Assembly: GCF_017352095.1 (NCBI RefSeq)
Contig: NZ_CP071463.1
Coordinates: forward strand, 2,046,001-2,110,000
Origin: Natrinema longum
Lineage (GTDB): Archaea > Halobacteriota > Halobacteria > Halobacteriales > Natrialbaceae
Direction: 5' to 3'
DNA: 64,000 bases
Part shown: positions 18,135 through 26,528 of the stretch, piece by piece
Layout: the number at the start of each line of letters is the position of its first letter
Numbering within the stretch: the stretch's first letter is position 1
Program-made: the position numbers and the translations under genes
Notes under the pieces: generated by a model
Databases searched by the model: none
Told to the model about the DNA's origin: nothing
Seen by the model: the letters and a program-made list of their open reading frames with translations, nothing else

Positions 18135-20321
18135 CTAGTTGCCGTGTCGCTCCCGGTGGAGTCGCTCTTTGGCTTCCCGCTCGGTCGGTCCCTGGAGGTA
18201 CTCGAGGTAGGGTTCGAAGTCCTGCTCGCGGATGCGGCTGTTTCGATCCCGTTTGTACTCCTCGAGGGCTTCGACGACGTGGCGCATGGTGATGGTGTCC
18301 TCACCCCGATCGGCGACGTAGATGGCGACGTGTTTGGCGAGTTTCTCGATGGTGCCGCCGCTGTAATCGAACGCCGCGAGCCACTCCCAGTCGATCCCCT
18401 CGAGGGGGCAGTCGTCGGGGAAGATCCCCTTCCAGATCTCCTCGCGCGTGTCGTCGTCGGGCTCGTCGAACCGAATCGAGTGGGTGATACGGCGAGTAAA
18501 GGCCGTGTCGATGTTCTGTGCGTAATTCGTCGTCAGGAAGATGACGCCGTCGTAGGTTTCGACTCGCTGGAGCAGGTAGTTCACTTCGACGTTGGCGTAG
18601 CGGTCGGTCGCGTCGCTGACCTCCGCCCGGTCGCCAAAGATCGAGTCCGCCTCGTCGAACAGCAGGATGGCGTTTGACTGCTCGGCGGCCCGGAAGATCC
18701 GTTCTAAATTCTCCTCGGTCTCGCCGATGTACTTCGAGACGACCGTGGAGAGGTCGATCTTGTACAGCGCCATGCCGACGGCGTTGGCGAGCACCTCGGC
18801 CGCCAGCGTCTTGCCGGTTCCAGGGTGGCCCTTGAACAGCGAGACGATGCCCGCGTTGCCGTCGGCCTCCCTGAACCCCCAGTCGTCGTAGATCAGGCCC
18901 CGATTCGTAACGTGTGTCTCGAGTTTCCCCAGCTGGCGCTCGGTCCGTTCGTCGACCTCGATGTCGGCCCAGGTCTTCGAGGGGTCGACGTGCTGGGCGA
19001 GCTCCGCGAGTTCGCTGCTGGACTGGGCGCGACAGCCCGCCCGAACGTCCTCGAGGGTGGGGTCGTCGCCGCCGGCGAGCGAATCGGCGGTCGCAAGCGC
19101 CGCCTCGAGTTGGCCCTGCGTGAGATCGAACGTGCTGGCCATCGTCTCGGGCTCGAGGTCGGCTGGAAGGTCGTCGGCACGGGCCGCCCAGAACTGGCGG
19201 CGCAGGGCGATCGAGGGACGGTCGAACTCGTGGATGGCGTCGACGCTGGCCCGCCGGCTCTCGGCGGGCGTCCACGACTGCTCGCCCGTGACGAACAGGT
19301 CGTTGTCGAACGCGCGGAAGCGAGCGAGGACCCCCTCGAGGGAGTGGTCGGACTGCCGGTCGGCGACGGTAGCCTCGTCGGCGTTGACGAGCTGGACCGG
19401 GACGTCCTGAATCGTCGCTTCGCGGACGAGCGCCTCGAGGGCGTCGGCGGCGAGGACGGCCCGGAGATCCGCCTGCAGATAGCGTTCGGCCCGACAGCAG
19501 GCCTCGACGGCCCGGTCGACGCCGGACCCGGGCGGGCCACAGAAGTAAAACCGGCGGCCGGTCCCGTCCTCGCCGTCGGGCAGCGATGCCAGCGCTGCGC
19601 GACCGTCGTCGTCGATCAGCAGGTCCTCGAGCGTGGCCTCGGCGGCCGTCTCGGTCAGGTGCTCGTCGAGATCAGCCGGGCTGTGGGCGTCGATGGCCGC
19701 CTCAAGTGTCGGATCGATGCCGTCGTAACCTTTGAGATACTCGAGGATGCGGTCGTCGACGGTGTACTGGCGGCCGCGTTCCGAGGGAAACCCCTCGGGC
19801 GGTGAGTTGACGGTGAGTAGCCCGTGTTCCTGAAGGGGTGAATTACTGGCGACGAGCGCGCCGGCCGCGAGGCGTTCTTCGGGGGTCCGACCGAAGAGTT
19901 TCTCGAGAAGAATTACCGTCAGGCTGGGGAGAGCCGAGTGTTCCTGGATATGCTGGTACTGGGCTGCGACGGTGTCGTCGAGTCGCGGAGCGAGTGCGAG
20001 TAGGAGTACGTCGAGGTGGCGACGCGAGAGATCGAACCGCTCTTCGAGAACTCGTAGGCGCAACGTGATGTCGGCACCAGTGTCCTCGCAGTTTTGCTCG
20101 ATGGTCTGGGTCAATTCGTCGATCTCACGGCGGTCGCCCTCGGGTAATGCAAGCTGGAGGCTCTTTGGCTCCGTCGCCATGGTCGCCGCGTTGGGTTCCT
20201 CGTCATCGGGTGCAGACTTCCTTGGGTCCCCGGACTCCATCGTCCTCTCGTAGCGATCGAGAATCATATCGATCCGCTCGAGTTCCGCGAGAAGGTGTTC
20301 CTGTGTCGTCGCGTAGCCCAT
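18135..20321 (-). CDS. eCIS-associated AAA+ ATPase (Pvc15/Afp15-like)
   Basis: A 728-residue ATPase. The C-terminal AAA+ module has Walker A GHPGTGKT near residue 497, Walker B LLFDEADSIF near residue 551 and a sensor/arginine-finger region (TTNYAQNIDTAFTRR) near residue 590. A second, degenerate nucleotide-binding-like region in the N-terminal half (CGPPGSG near residue 257) follows a helical N-terminus. This tandem layout is typical of the ATPase in eCIS gene clusters, which is believed to load cargo or assist particle assembly. It is co-oriented with the DUF4255 gene and divergent from the effector array. An AT-rich box 24 nt upstream of the ATG implies a leaderless transcript. Confidence 0.82.
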   Translation of the reverse strand: MGYATTQEHLLAELERIDMILDRYERTMESGDPRKSAPDDEEPNAATMATEPKSLQLALPEGDRREIDELTQTIEQNCEDTGADITLRLRVLEERFDLSRRHLDVLLLALAPRLDDTVAAQYQHIQEHSALPSLTVILLEKLFGRTPEERLAAGALVASNSPLQEHGLLTVNSPPEGFPSERGRQYTVDDRILEYLKGYDGIDPTLEAAIDAHSPADLDEHLTETAAEATLEDLLIDDDGRAALASLPDGEDGTGRRFYFCGPPGSGVDRAVEACCRAERYLQADLRAVLAADALEALVREATIQDVPVQLVNADEATVADRQSDHSLEGVLARFRAFDNDLFVTGEQSWTPAESRRASVDAIHEFDRPSIALRRQFWAARADDLPADLEPETMASTFDLTQGQLEAALATADSLAGGDDPTLEDVRAGCRAQSSSELAELAQHVDPSKTWADIEVDERTERQLGKLETHVTNRGLIYDDWGFREADGNAGIVSLFKGHPGTGKTLAAEVLANAVGMALYKIDLSTVVSKYIGETEENLERIFRAAEQSNAILLFDEADSIFGDRAEVSDATDRYANVEVNYLLQRVETYDGVIFLTTNYAQNIDTAFTRRITHSIRFDEPDDDTREEIWKGIFPDDCPLEGIDWEWLAAFDYSGGTIEKLAKHVAIYVADRGEDTITMRHVVEALEEYKRDRNSRIREQDFEPYLEYLQGPTEREAKERLHRERHGN

Positions 20322-20344
20322 GAATCCGTCTCCGCTCTGAAGAG

Positions 20345-20354
20345 TATATTAATT
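20345..20354 (-). promoter_or_regulatory. TATA box for the eCIS ATPase gene
   Basis: The minus-strand run aattaatata ends 24 nt before the ATG at 20321. At the normal box-to-start spacing of about 25 nt this predicts a leaderless mRNA, common in haloarchaea. Confidence 0.6.
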
Positions 20355-20484
20355 CCGGTATAGGCTAATAGCTATTTTTGGTCGAGCGAGCAGAACCAGT
20401 TGATCGAAGCTTGTTTTGTATGAATATACCCACGCACAATATTTATGGTGGTGGTGGAGAAATGCAACAGCAAGAACAACACGC

Positions 20485-21783
20485 ATGGGATATCGATCAT
20501 CACGGTCGGCCGAGTCCGACTCCTCGAGTGCCACGACGCATGCCCAGATCGCACAGCGATCGGGGAGGGCTGCGTCGGGTGGCTCGGGAACCGGAGCGTG
20601 GTCGTCGGGGCCGACGGACGAAGCGGCCGAAGACAGGTTCGGGATGGCGATCGAAGATCAGGAGACGAAGACCGAACTCCTGCGCCAGGAGAAGATGAAC
20701 GGGCTCGCCCAGGTCCAGCAGTGGGTCGACGAAGGGATGACTACCGAGGACATGGGGAATCCGCAGACGATGGAGGCGTTCCGACAGCGTCAGGCCGAGC
20801 GGCCCGCGGAAGTACCTCGAAACATCGAACGCCAGAACCGGCGTTCGGTCCTGCGCAGCGAGAAAGCCGCCAGCGATACCAGCCCGGCCGGGAACGCGGG
20901 CGTTCCAGATCCGGTTCGGGAGGTAATTCAGTCGAAAGGCCAGCCACTGGAGGGCGGAATCCAGCGGGCGATGGAAGACCGGATGGGCGATTCGTTCGGC
21001 GATGTACGCATTCACGCCGACGCGACCGCCGCGAAGGCCTGCGAAGAGATCAACGCGCGAGCGTTCACCGTCGGAAATCACATCGCGTTCAATCACGGCG
21101 AGTACGACCCTGAATCGCCGGAAGGCCAGCACATCCTCGCGCACGAACTGACTCACGTCCGCCAGCAGACCGGGGCCGATGTCAGCATGATGCCCCAGGA
21201 GGACAGCAGGCTGGAAATCGATCCCGATCCCTCCCTCGAGCGGGAAGCCAAAGAGGCAGCCCAGCAGGCGATGGCTGACGGGCCAGTGACGATCAACCGG
21301 ATGGGGTCGGAGATGCACATCCAGCGAATGCCCGACGCGGAGCAACTCCAGAATGGCCGTGAGCAGGCTGCGTCCCGAAATGACGAGATGACACTCGCAC
21401 AGACGGTGGAACAACTCGAGGATCGGGTGTCATCGATCGAGGAAATCGTCACGGGCGAGGAGTCGGTGATGGACAGCGTCGGCAAAGCGCTCTCACAGGG
21501 TGCTGTCGGTGCGGTAGGGGGTTTGATTGGAGGCGTTGCTGGTACTATGGTCTCACCTGGCCTCGGTACTGTCGGTGGTGCTGCAGTGGGGCAAGAAATG
21601 GCTAAGGGGATGGCCGGTGACGTAACCAAGACGCTCACTGCCAAGGCCTACGACAAGGGAACGAATTTCGTCGCCGAGAAAGGCAACCAAGCCAGAGACT
21701 TCCTTGAACAACTTATCGAGGAAAAGGTTAGTAACGCTCTCGATGGATCTGACTATGGCGGTGACTCACGGGGGCTTAGCTAA
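20485..21783 (+). CDS. eCIS effector 1: DUF4157 domain + glycine-zipper C-terminus
   Basis: A 432-residue putative cargo toxin. Order: disordered Ser/Gly-rich N-terminus; helical segment with QQWVDEGMTTEDMGNP (about 76-91); DUF4157 (eCIS core domain, about 145-285) with FGDVRIHAD, FNHGEYDP and the metalloprotease-like HELTH motif near residue 219; a conserved track PDPSLEREAKEAA...DGPVTINRMG...HIQR; then a Gly/Ala-rich, GxxxG-repeated hydrophobic stretch (about 328-385) that looks membrane-active; and a short charged tail. The start at 20485 (MGYRSSRSAESDSSS) is supported by the related effector at 25287 (MAIWSSRSETDETSS). Its partner gene begins 2 bp after the stop. Function as an injected toxin is inferred from DUF4157 and the adjacent eCIS genes. 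Confidence 0.8.
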   Translation: MGYRSSRSAESDSSSATTHAQIAQRSGRAASGGSGTGAWSSGPTDEAAEDRFGMAIEDQETKTELLRQEKMNGLAQVQQWVDEGMTTEDMGNPQTMEAFRQRQAERPAEVPRNIERQNRRSVLRSEKAASDTSPAGNAGVPDPVREVIQSKGQPLEGGIQRAMEDRMGDSFGDVRIHADATAAKACEEINARAFTVGNHIAFNHGEYDPESPEGQHILAHELTHVRQQTGADVSMMPQEDSRLEIDPDPSLEREAKEAAQQAMADGPVTINRMGSEMHIQRMPDAEQLQNGREQAASRNDEMTLAQTVEQLEDRVSSIEEIVTGEESVMDSVGKALSQGAVGAVGGLIGGVAGTMVSPGLGTVGGAAVGQEMAKGMAGDVTKTLTAKAYDKGTNFVAEKGNQARDFLEQLIEEKVSNALDGSDYGGDSRGLS

Positions 21784-21785
21784 CT

Positions 21786-22754
21786 ATGGACGCTAAAATC
21801 ACTGGCGAAGATGATGTCCGTGTTGGCCTTCATGTGACCGACCAGAACGGTGAGAAACATCGGATTGAGATGGAATTTAATGGTGACATAAGATTCCATC
21901 AATGTGATGCGTACGCTACCAAAGCAGCTGACCGCACTCCAGAAGAAAACGAATACAACGAACAAGCACGAAAGTTCGCCCAGTATTACGTCTACACGGA
22001 GCAGGGATACGATACGGTGCCGTCGACGGACCATCCAGAACGCATTAACGCTGTCAGGCTCGCTATTCAGGATCTCGGCGACGACCGGTTTGACGACTTG
22101 TTTGGCGACCTCTACAGCCAGTTGCGGAGTTACTACGACTACGACGCCGAACGACCGATCCCTGTTCCACCGCTGGCAGCCGACTCTGACAGCGTTCTCT
22201 ACCGCCAGAACGTCTATCTCGGGATCGATCCGCTCGAGACGGACGTAGCCGCCGAGGCCGAGGATATGGCAACGGTCTACGGACTGGAGCTATCGGAGAC
22301 ATCGGTCAAAGAGCAAGCGCTGGACGCACTGTCTCCGAGCGCGATCGCTGACTGGAAATCATTCGCCGCAGATCTCGTCGATGAGGCCGACGAGGAAGAG
22401 ATCGATCTCGCCGACGGCGCGTATATCGACGCCGTCTCAACGCTCTATACGTCGTATCTCGACAATGGTGGCGAGCAACATACTGCCGAGCCGGACACTG
22501 ATCCGTTCGAGCGCGAACCTGACACACTAATCGAATTACCGCCGATCGATCCGGGCCCACTCGCGGAGTTCCGCGAGTACCTCGATCACCATCTCAAATG
22601 CCAAATTCGAGATTGCTTCGTCCGAATGGGTGTTGAACCGCCCGAGACATTCCGTGTGCTCGGTAACGGCCGACTTGAAGCGACAGCCGCCTACAAACTT
22701 CTGGATATATATCCCCGATATCACGACCCCGAAGAACAGCAGCTACTGGGATAA
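21786..22754 (+). CDS. Effector-partner protein 1 (putative immunity protein or chaperone)
   Basis: A 322-residue, acidic, probably cytosolic protein with no signal peptide or membrane segment. Five paralogues occur in the island, each directly downstream of an effector or orphan cassette. All share an N-terminal unit of about 50 residues opening ITGEDDVRVGL-like, a central motif ARKFAQYYV..QGYDTVP with AVRLAI and FGDLYSQL, and a C-terminal module ending CQIRDCFVRMGVEPPE..VLG. I do not recognise the family. One-to-one pairing with variable toxin C-termini suggests an immunity protein, a loading chaperone or an adaptor. From about residue 72 it is almost identical to the paralogue at 28852, while its first about 65 residues differ. 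Confidence 0.75.
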   Translation: MDAKITGEDDVRVGLHVTDQNGEKHRIEMEFNGDIRFHQCDAYATKAADRTPEENEYNEQARKFAQYYVYTEQGYDTVPSTDHPERINAVRLAIQDLGDDRFDDLFGDLYSQLRSYYDYDAERPIPVPPLAADSDSVLYRQNVYLGIDPLETDVAAEAEDMATVYGLELSETSVKEQALDALSPSAIADWKSFAADLVDEADEEEIDLADGAYIDAVSTLYTSYLDNGGEQHTAEPDTDPFEREPDTLIELPPIDPGPLAEFREYLDHHLKCQIRDCFVRMGVEPPETFRVLGNGRLEATAAYKLLDIYPRYHDPEEQQLLG

Positions 22755-22756
22755 GA

Positions 22757-23605
22757 ATGATCCCTGTCTGCCAGTCGAGACGGCATCCGCTCACACACGA
22801 CTTGGCCCATGTCACGCAGCAAAACTGCAGTAAGGAGGGCAGCATAATGCCACAAGCGGATGCCGAGTTGGAGATCGATCCCGACCCACGACTCGAGCGG
22901 GAAGCCGAGGAAGCCGCTCAGCAGGCGATGGCCGACGGCCCGGTGACCATTAACCGGATGGGATCGGAGATGCACATTCAGCGATCGGCCAAAGGCGAAA
23001 CTGAGTACGTCACCAAGGACGAGGTCCTCGAGATTGTCGACAACTACTATCGCGGCCACGTCGAAGAGCAGGCCGAATCCGATCCGACTGCGGCCGGTCC
23101 CGAACGCGATACTGCGCGTGGATCGCTCGAGCAGTCTAGCAGCTCGGCAGAGAGTAGTGGATTCTTTGGAAAGATGAGGGAAGCCTGGGAGAACACCAAA
23201 TCGGTCGGAAGCGATCTCTCCCAGGCGATGACCAAGGGTGCGATCGGCTCGCTGGCCGGTGCAGGTGGAAAAATCGTCGGGAAGGTCGGCGGTGGAAGCC
23301 TCGGTGCTCTCCTCGGGGGAGCCGTCGGGAGTCTCGCCGGGCCGGTTGGGACCGGTGCGGGCGCTGCTGTTGGCTACCAGATCGGCGGAACGCTGGGCGG
23401 CGAGATACTCGGCGGAGCCGCCGGCGACGTGGCCAAACAGCTCACCGACTACTCCTTACCAAACGAACACGCTGCGTCTGTTGCTGATCTTCAGCAAAAA
23501 TACCAAGCACTTGAAGAGAAAGTCAAACAATTGGAGAATGAACAGATGGCGACTGGAGGGGGTCGCTCACGTGGTCTTTCCCAAAGTATCTCGGGAGGTA
23601 ATTGA
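22757..23605 (+). CDS. Orphan effector cassette A: truncated DUF4157 + glycine-zipper C-terminus
   Basis: A 282-residue reading frame that begins inside the DUF4157 domain: residues THDLAHVTQQN match the HELTHVRQQT segment of full effectors, then the shared track LEIDPDPRLEREA...INRMGSEMHIQRSAKG leads to a different C-terminus with a helical segment (VTKDEVLEIVDNYY), a long Gly-rich GxxxG hydrophobic region (about 158-235) and a coiled-coil tail. The N-terminal two thirds of a normal effector is missing. It starts 2 bp after the partner-1 stop. A strong ribosome-binding site (ggagg, 22834-22838) precedes an in-frame ATG at 22847 (MPQADAELEID), so a shorter 252-residue product is possible. It resembles displaced toxin tips of polymorphic toxin systems. 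Confidence 0.72.
   Translation: MIPVCQSRRHPLTHDLAHVTQQNCSKEGSIMPQADAELEIDPDPRLEREAEEAAQQAMADGPVTINRMGSEMHIQRSAKGETEYVTKDEVLEIVDNYYRGHVEEQAESDPTAAGPERDTARGSLEQSSSSAESSGFFGKMREAWENTKSVGSDLSQAMTKGAIGSLAGAGGKIVGKVGGGSLGALLGGAVGSLAGPVGTGAGAAVGYQIGGTLGGEILGGAAGDVAKQLTDYSLPNEHAASVADLQQKYQALEEKVKQLENEQMATGGGRSRGLSQSISGGN
22834..22838 (+). promoter_or_regulatory. Shine-Dalgarno site for internal start of orphan cassette A
   Basis: The sequence ggagg lies 8 nt before the in-frame ATG at 22847. Such a site at the boundary of the conserved track suggests the toxin tip can be translated alone. The same site is preserved in the duplicate at 29903-29907. Confidence 0.55.
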
Positions 23606-23607
23606 AA

Positions 23608-24552
23608 ATGGAGGTGTCAATAACTGGGGAAGACGATGTTGCGGTCGGCCTGTGCGTAATTGATAACGATGGTGTCGAGCATCTCATCGAGTTGGAGAGA
23701 GACGGTGAAATATATTATCATGACCAAGATGGCTATCCCGACGATCCAACTGATCGAACAGAGGAAGGAAATGAGCGAGTAAATCAGGCCCGTCGATTTG
23801 CAAAATATTTCGTCTTGGCTGAACGAGGATACGATACGGTTCCAGCGGCTGAAAACCCCATTCGAATTAACGCTGTCCGGAAGGCGATCAACGAGATGAC
23901 CGCTGATGAATTTGAACGCCACTTCGGCGACCTCTATCAGCAACTCGCTTACGAGGAGGGCAACGCCACCTCACCTGCAATTACTGTTCCACCGGAAGCT
24001 ACTGACTCAAGTATCTTCTGTCAGAACATCTATCTTGGAGTTGATCCCTTCGAGACAGATATTGGTGGGCAACTTGCCGACGAGTACGGCCTTGCTATCG
24101 ACCAATCGGCCGCCAATATCGATCTTACTGACGTCTCGGCGGATGAGCTTGATACGTGGGCAGAATATGCCGGCGAATTCACTGGTCGTGTAGAAGAGAC
24201 TGACCTCGACCTGAGTGAGGCCACGTATATTGATGAGACTTCTCAACTCTACATCAAGTATCCGAACGGACCAAATCTGACAGCTGTCGACGACCATCTC
24301 GAGCCGGCAGCGCGCGACGCAGACACGGTCATCGAACTGTTGCCGATTGACCCGCAGGATCTCGAGTATTTCAAATCCTTCATGGATCACTACCTTCGCT
24401 GTCAGATTCGGGATTCGTTCGTTGAGATGGGTGTCCATCCACCAGATGAGTTTCAGGTGATCGGGATGGGTCGGTTCATGTCTACCTGGCGGTACGACAA
24501 TATTGAGTTCTATCCCGAATTTCACAATCCGGACGCCGAGGCGTTCCACTGA
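23608..24552 (+). CDS. Effector-partner protein 2
   Basis: A 314-residue paralogue of the partner family, placed directly behind orphan cassette A. It has the N-terminal motif ITGEDDVAVGLCVIDNDG, the central ARRFAKYFV..RGYDTVP and FGDLYQQL motifs, and the C-terminal YLRCQIRDSFVEMGVHPP. No membrane segment. Closest relative in the window is the partner at 30672. The ATG at 23608 is used; a TTG two codons earlier overlaps the stop of the orphan cassette. Presence of a partner behind an orphan tip parallels toxin-immunity pairing in polymorphic toxin arrays, but the function is not established. Confidence 0.74.
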   Translation: MEVSITGEDDVAVGLCVIDNDGVEHLIELERDGEIYYHDQDGYPDDPTDRTEEGNERVNQARRFAKYFVLAERGYDTVPAAENPIRINAVRKAINEMTADEFERHFGDLYQQLAYEEGNATSPAITVPPEATDSSIFCQNIYLGVDPFETDIGGQLADEYGLAIDQSAANIDLTDVSADELDTWAEYAGEFTGRVEETDLDLSEATYIDETSQLYIKYPNGPNLTAVDDHLEPAARDADTVIELLPIDPQDLEYFKSFMDHYLRCQIRDSFVEMGVHPPDEFQVIGMGRFMSTWRYDNIEFYPEFHNPDAEAFH

Positions 24553-24659
24553 TTTCTAGAGAAATGCCATCTCACCTTCTGTGTAGGTCTAAGACACGGC
24601 TGACTCGCTGCCTCGAGTTCGGCTCACGACACAAAACGGGTGTCGCCACCCTCAATCCC

Positions 24660-24890
24660 TTACCTCGAGTCGCTCCTTTTCCCCGGGATGAACTCCGCAG
24701 AGACGGGACAGCCACAGGGTGTCGCTTTGTGCGTGAGCGGGCCGTAGCTAACGATCAGCCCGATGAGGGTGTCACAGTGGGGACACCGAAGTGGCTCTCG
24801 TCCGGCCGGCGAGTTGCTGGCGGCAATCGAATCCGCGTCGACCGTCAGATCGCCGAGTCCGGACGATTCGTCGGTATCGTCCTCGCTCAT
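24660..24890 (-). CDS. Small zinc-ribbon-like protein
   Basis: A 76-residue protein (MSEDDTDESSGLG...) with an acidic N-terminus and a candidate metal site CPHC followed about 20 residues later by CGC, spaced like the short zinc-finger proteins frequent in haloarchaea. It is the only minus-strand gene inside the effector array, lying between partner 2 and effector 3, and its codon use matches core genes better than the neighbouring AT-richer cassettes. It may be a remnant of the chromosome present before the array expanded. Function unknown. Confidence 0.5.
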   Translation of the reverse strand: MSEDDTDESSGLGDLTVDADSIAASNSPAGREPLRCPHCDTLIGLIVSYGPLTHKATPCGCPVSAEFIPGKRSDSR

Positions 24891-25286
24891 TGGTTTCTCC
24901 GGACGTACCACTGCTGTCGATGTGGCCACTCGAGCGCGGCGGCTCGTCGTGTACGATACTGTCGTCGTGCGAGACGTTTATGTCTCGGTAGGAGTAAACG
25001 AAACATGGCTTTCAAATCCCGTGTCGGGGATTGGAAGCCAGTCTCGGGTGTTCCCGCACCCGGGGCACTTTCGTATGCCCCCGCTGGAGCCTGACTTCCA
25101 GCCAAATATTCCGGTGGTTGTGACTTATATCTAATGGAAAACGAGGAGATTGGAGTCCACTGTCCCGTTGAATCGCCATTCTAGAGATCGATACGACTCT
25201 CCATTCTCGGTCCCTGCGGTCTTCTTTTGTACCATCTCTATCAAGATTTATAATACTTATATAGGAATATCATACAAGAACGATTC
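24891..25286. other. Non-coding interval with a decayed short frame and the effector 3 promoter
   Basis: The first part contains a short frame from the ATG at 25004 (MAFKSRVGDWKPVSG) that ends after 29 codons; a shift of frame would continue it with PHPGHFRMPPLEPDF, so it may be a broken small gene, at low confidence. The last 50 bp are strongly AT-rich and contain the promoter of effector 3. I see no RNA gene. Confidence 0.4.
25246..25263 (+). promoter_or_regulatory. TATA-rich promoter of effector 3
   Basis: The run atttataatacttatata lies about 25-40 nt before the GTG start at 25287, giving a box at the right distance for a leaderless transcript. It is the clearest promoter in the plus-strand array; the orphan cassettes have none of comparable quality. 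Confidence 0.65.
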
Positions 25287-26528
25287 GTGGCAATTTGGTC
25301 AAGTCGATCAGAGACTGACGAGACGTCGTCCGCGGCGGCACTCGCACAACAGGGGATGGACTCCGAGAGCGAGTCCGCCGCCAGCGGGGCTAGCCTCAAG
25401 CAGGAAGAGGCCGAGCAACGGTACAACCGTGACATCACCAGCCACGATCAACTGCTTCACCTCCAGCGCCTAGAGGAACGCCACGGCCAGCAGTTCCAGC
25501 AGTGGGTCGACGAGGGAATCCCTCGAGAGGCGATGGGCGACCCCGAGGCAATGGCCCAGTACCGGCAGGAAGGTGGCGCGACTGCAACGGCTAGCGCAGA
25601 TAGCGCGGCTGTGCAACGGAGCTCGAGCGCCCCCGCGTCGGGAGCCTCGGATGGTGCTCAGGCTGCAGTGCAGCAGGTTCTCGAGAAATCGGGCCACCCG
25701 ATCGATCCCGACCTGACCACGCAACTCAACGAGCGGATGGATGCTGACTTCTGGGACGTGCGGATTCACACGGGCTCGGAAGCGGCGGCGGCCTGTGACG
25801 CGATCGACGCTCGAGCCTTCACGTGTGGGTCTGACATCGTGTTCAACTCCGGCGAGTACGAGCCCGATTCGCCCGAGGGCCAGTATCTGCTTGCGCACGA
25901 ACTCGCCCACGTCAAACAGCAAAACGGCGGGGCCGAGGTCAGCATGATGCCGCAGGAAGAGGCCGAGTTGGAGATCGATCCTGATCCGCGACTCGAGCGG
26001 GAGGCCGACGACGCAGCGACGAACGCGCTCGAAGACGGGCCTGTCGTGGTCAACCGAAAGGGGATAGACACGCATATCCAGCGGTCTGCCAAGGGCGACG
26101 GAATGTTGTACGAAGCCGTCGAAGACCTACAAAATCAGGTCGAGGGGTTGGAAAATCGCCAATCACAAATCATGGAAACGATGCTTGAAGCAACCCCAGG
26201 TGCTCCCGAAGGCTTTGATCTGAAGGGTGCTGCGGCCAAGGGAGTGGCTGGCTTTGCGGCTGGCGCATCTGTGGGATCAATTTTGGGCCCCGGCGCAGCC
26301 ATAACTGGAGCCGGAGGCGCATTCATTGGCATGGCGAGTGCAGTAGCTGGAGACGTTGCCAAGGAAACCGTTGGCACCCTGGCGGACGGTCGTCCCGGTG
26401 GAAAAGCCGAGATGATCGAGGATATGTACCTCGACATGGCCAAAATGTACGAGGAATTCATTGAGGAAAGGAAAGATCACGCCGACAGCTCAGAGGGTGT
26501 GTTGAATATGGGTGAGGTTACACAATGA
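25287..26528 (+). CDS. eCIS effector 3: DUF4157 domain + distinct glycine-zipper C-terminus
   Basis: A 413-residue putative cargo toxin starting at a GTG. It has the same layout as effector 1 but is clearly diverged: N-terminus MAIWSSRSETDETSS, helical segment QQWVDEGIPREAMGDP, DUF4157 with FWDVRIHTG, FNSGEYEP and HELAH near residue 204, the shared track EIDPDPRLEREA...HIQRSAKG, then a coiled-coil segment, a Gly/Ala-rich hydrophobic stretch (about 313-360) and a helical tail. Its stop overlaps the next partner ATG by 4 bp (ATGA), indicating translational coupling. A good TATA box lies upstream, so this copy is probably expressed. Confidence 0.8.
   Translation: MAIWSSRSETDETSSAAALAQQGMDSESESAASGASLKQEEAEQRYNRDITSHDQLLHLQRLEERHGQQFQQWVDEGIPREAMGDPEAMAQYRQEGGATATASADSAAVQRSSSAPASGASDGAQAAVQQVLEKSGHPIDPDLTTQLNERMDADFWDVRIHTGSEAAAACDAIDARAFTCGSDIVFNSGEYEPDSPEGQYLLAHELAHVKQQNGGAEVSMMPQEEAELEIDPDPRLEREADDAATNALEDGPVVVNRKGIDTHIQRSAKGDGMLYEAVEDLQNQVEGLENRQSQIMETMLEATPGAPEGFDLKGAAAKGVAGFAAGASVGSILGPGAAITGAGGAFIGMASAVAGDVAKETVGTLADGRPGGKAEMIEDMYLDMAKMYEEFIEERKDHADSSEGVLNMGEVTQ

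Larger units (their letters stand above)
20508..23340. repeat. 2.8-kb duplicated block, copy 1 (effector-partner-orphan cassette)
   Basis: Nearly identical to 27571-30412 (offset 7,063-7,069 bp). It spans most of effector 1, its partner and the first two thirds of the following orphan cassette. Within it lies one island of strong divergence, about 21715-22000 versus 28773-29065, covering the effector tail and partner N-terminus. Elsewhere the copies differ only by scattered substitutions, so the duplication is recent. Confidence 0.9.

Noticed and set aside
20349-20534. Short minus-strand frame in the ATPase/effector 1 gap
   Set aside because: Overlaps the effector 1 start and both promoter regions and lacks haloarchaeal composition.
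20485-21783. DUF4157 HELTH motif taken as proof of an active metalloprotease
   Set aside because: HExxH occurs in the domain, but orphan cassettes keep only HDLAH and a third zinc ligand cannot be identified by eye, so catalysis is not claimed.
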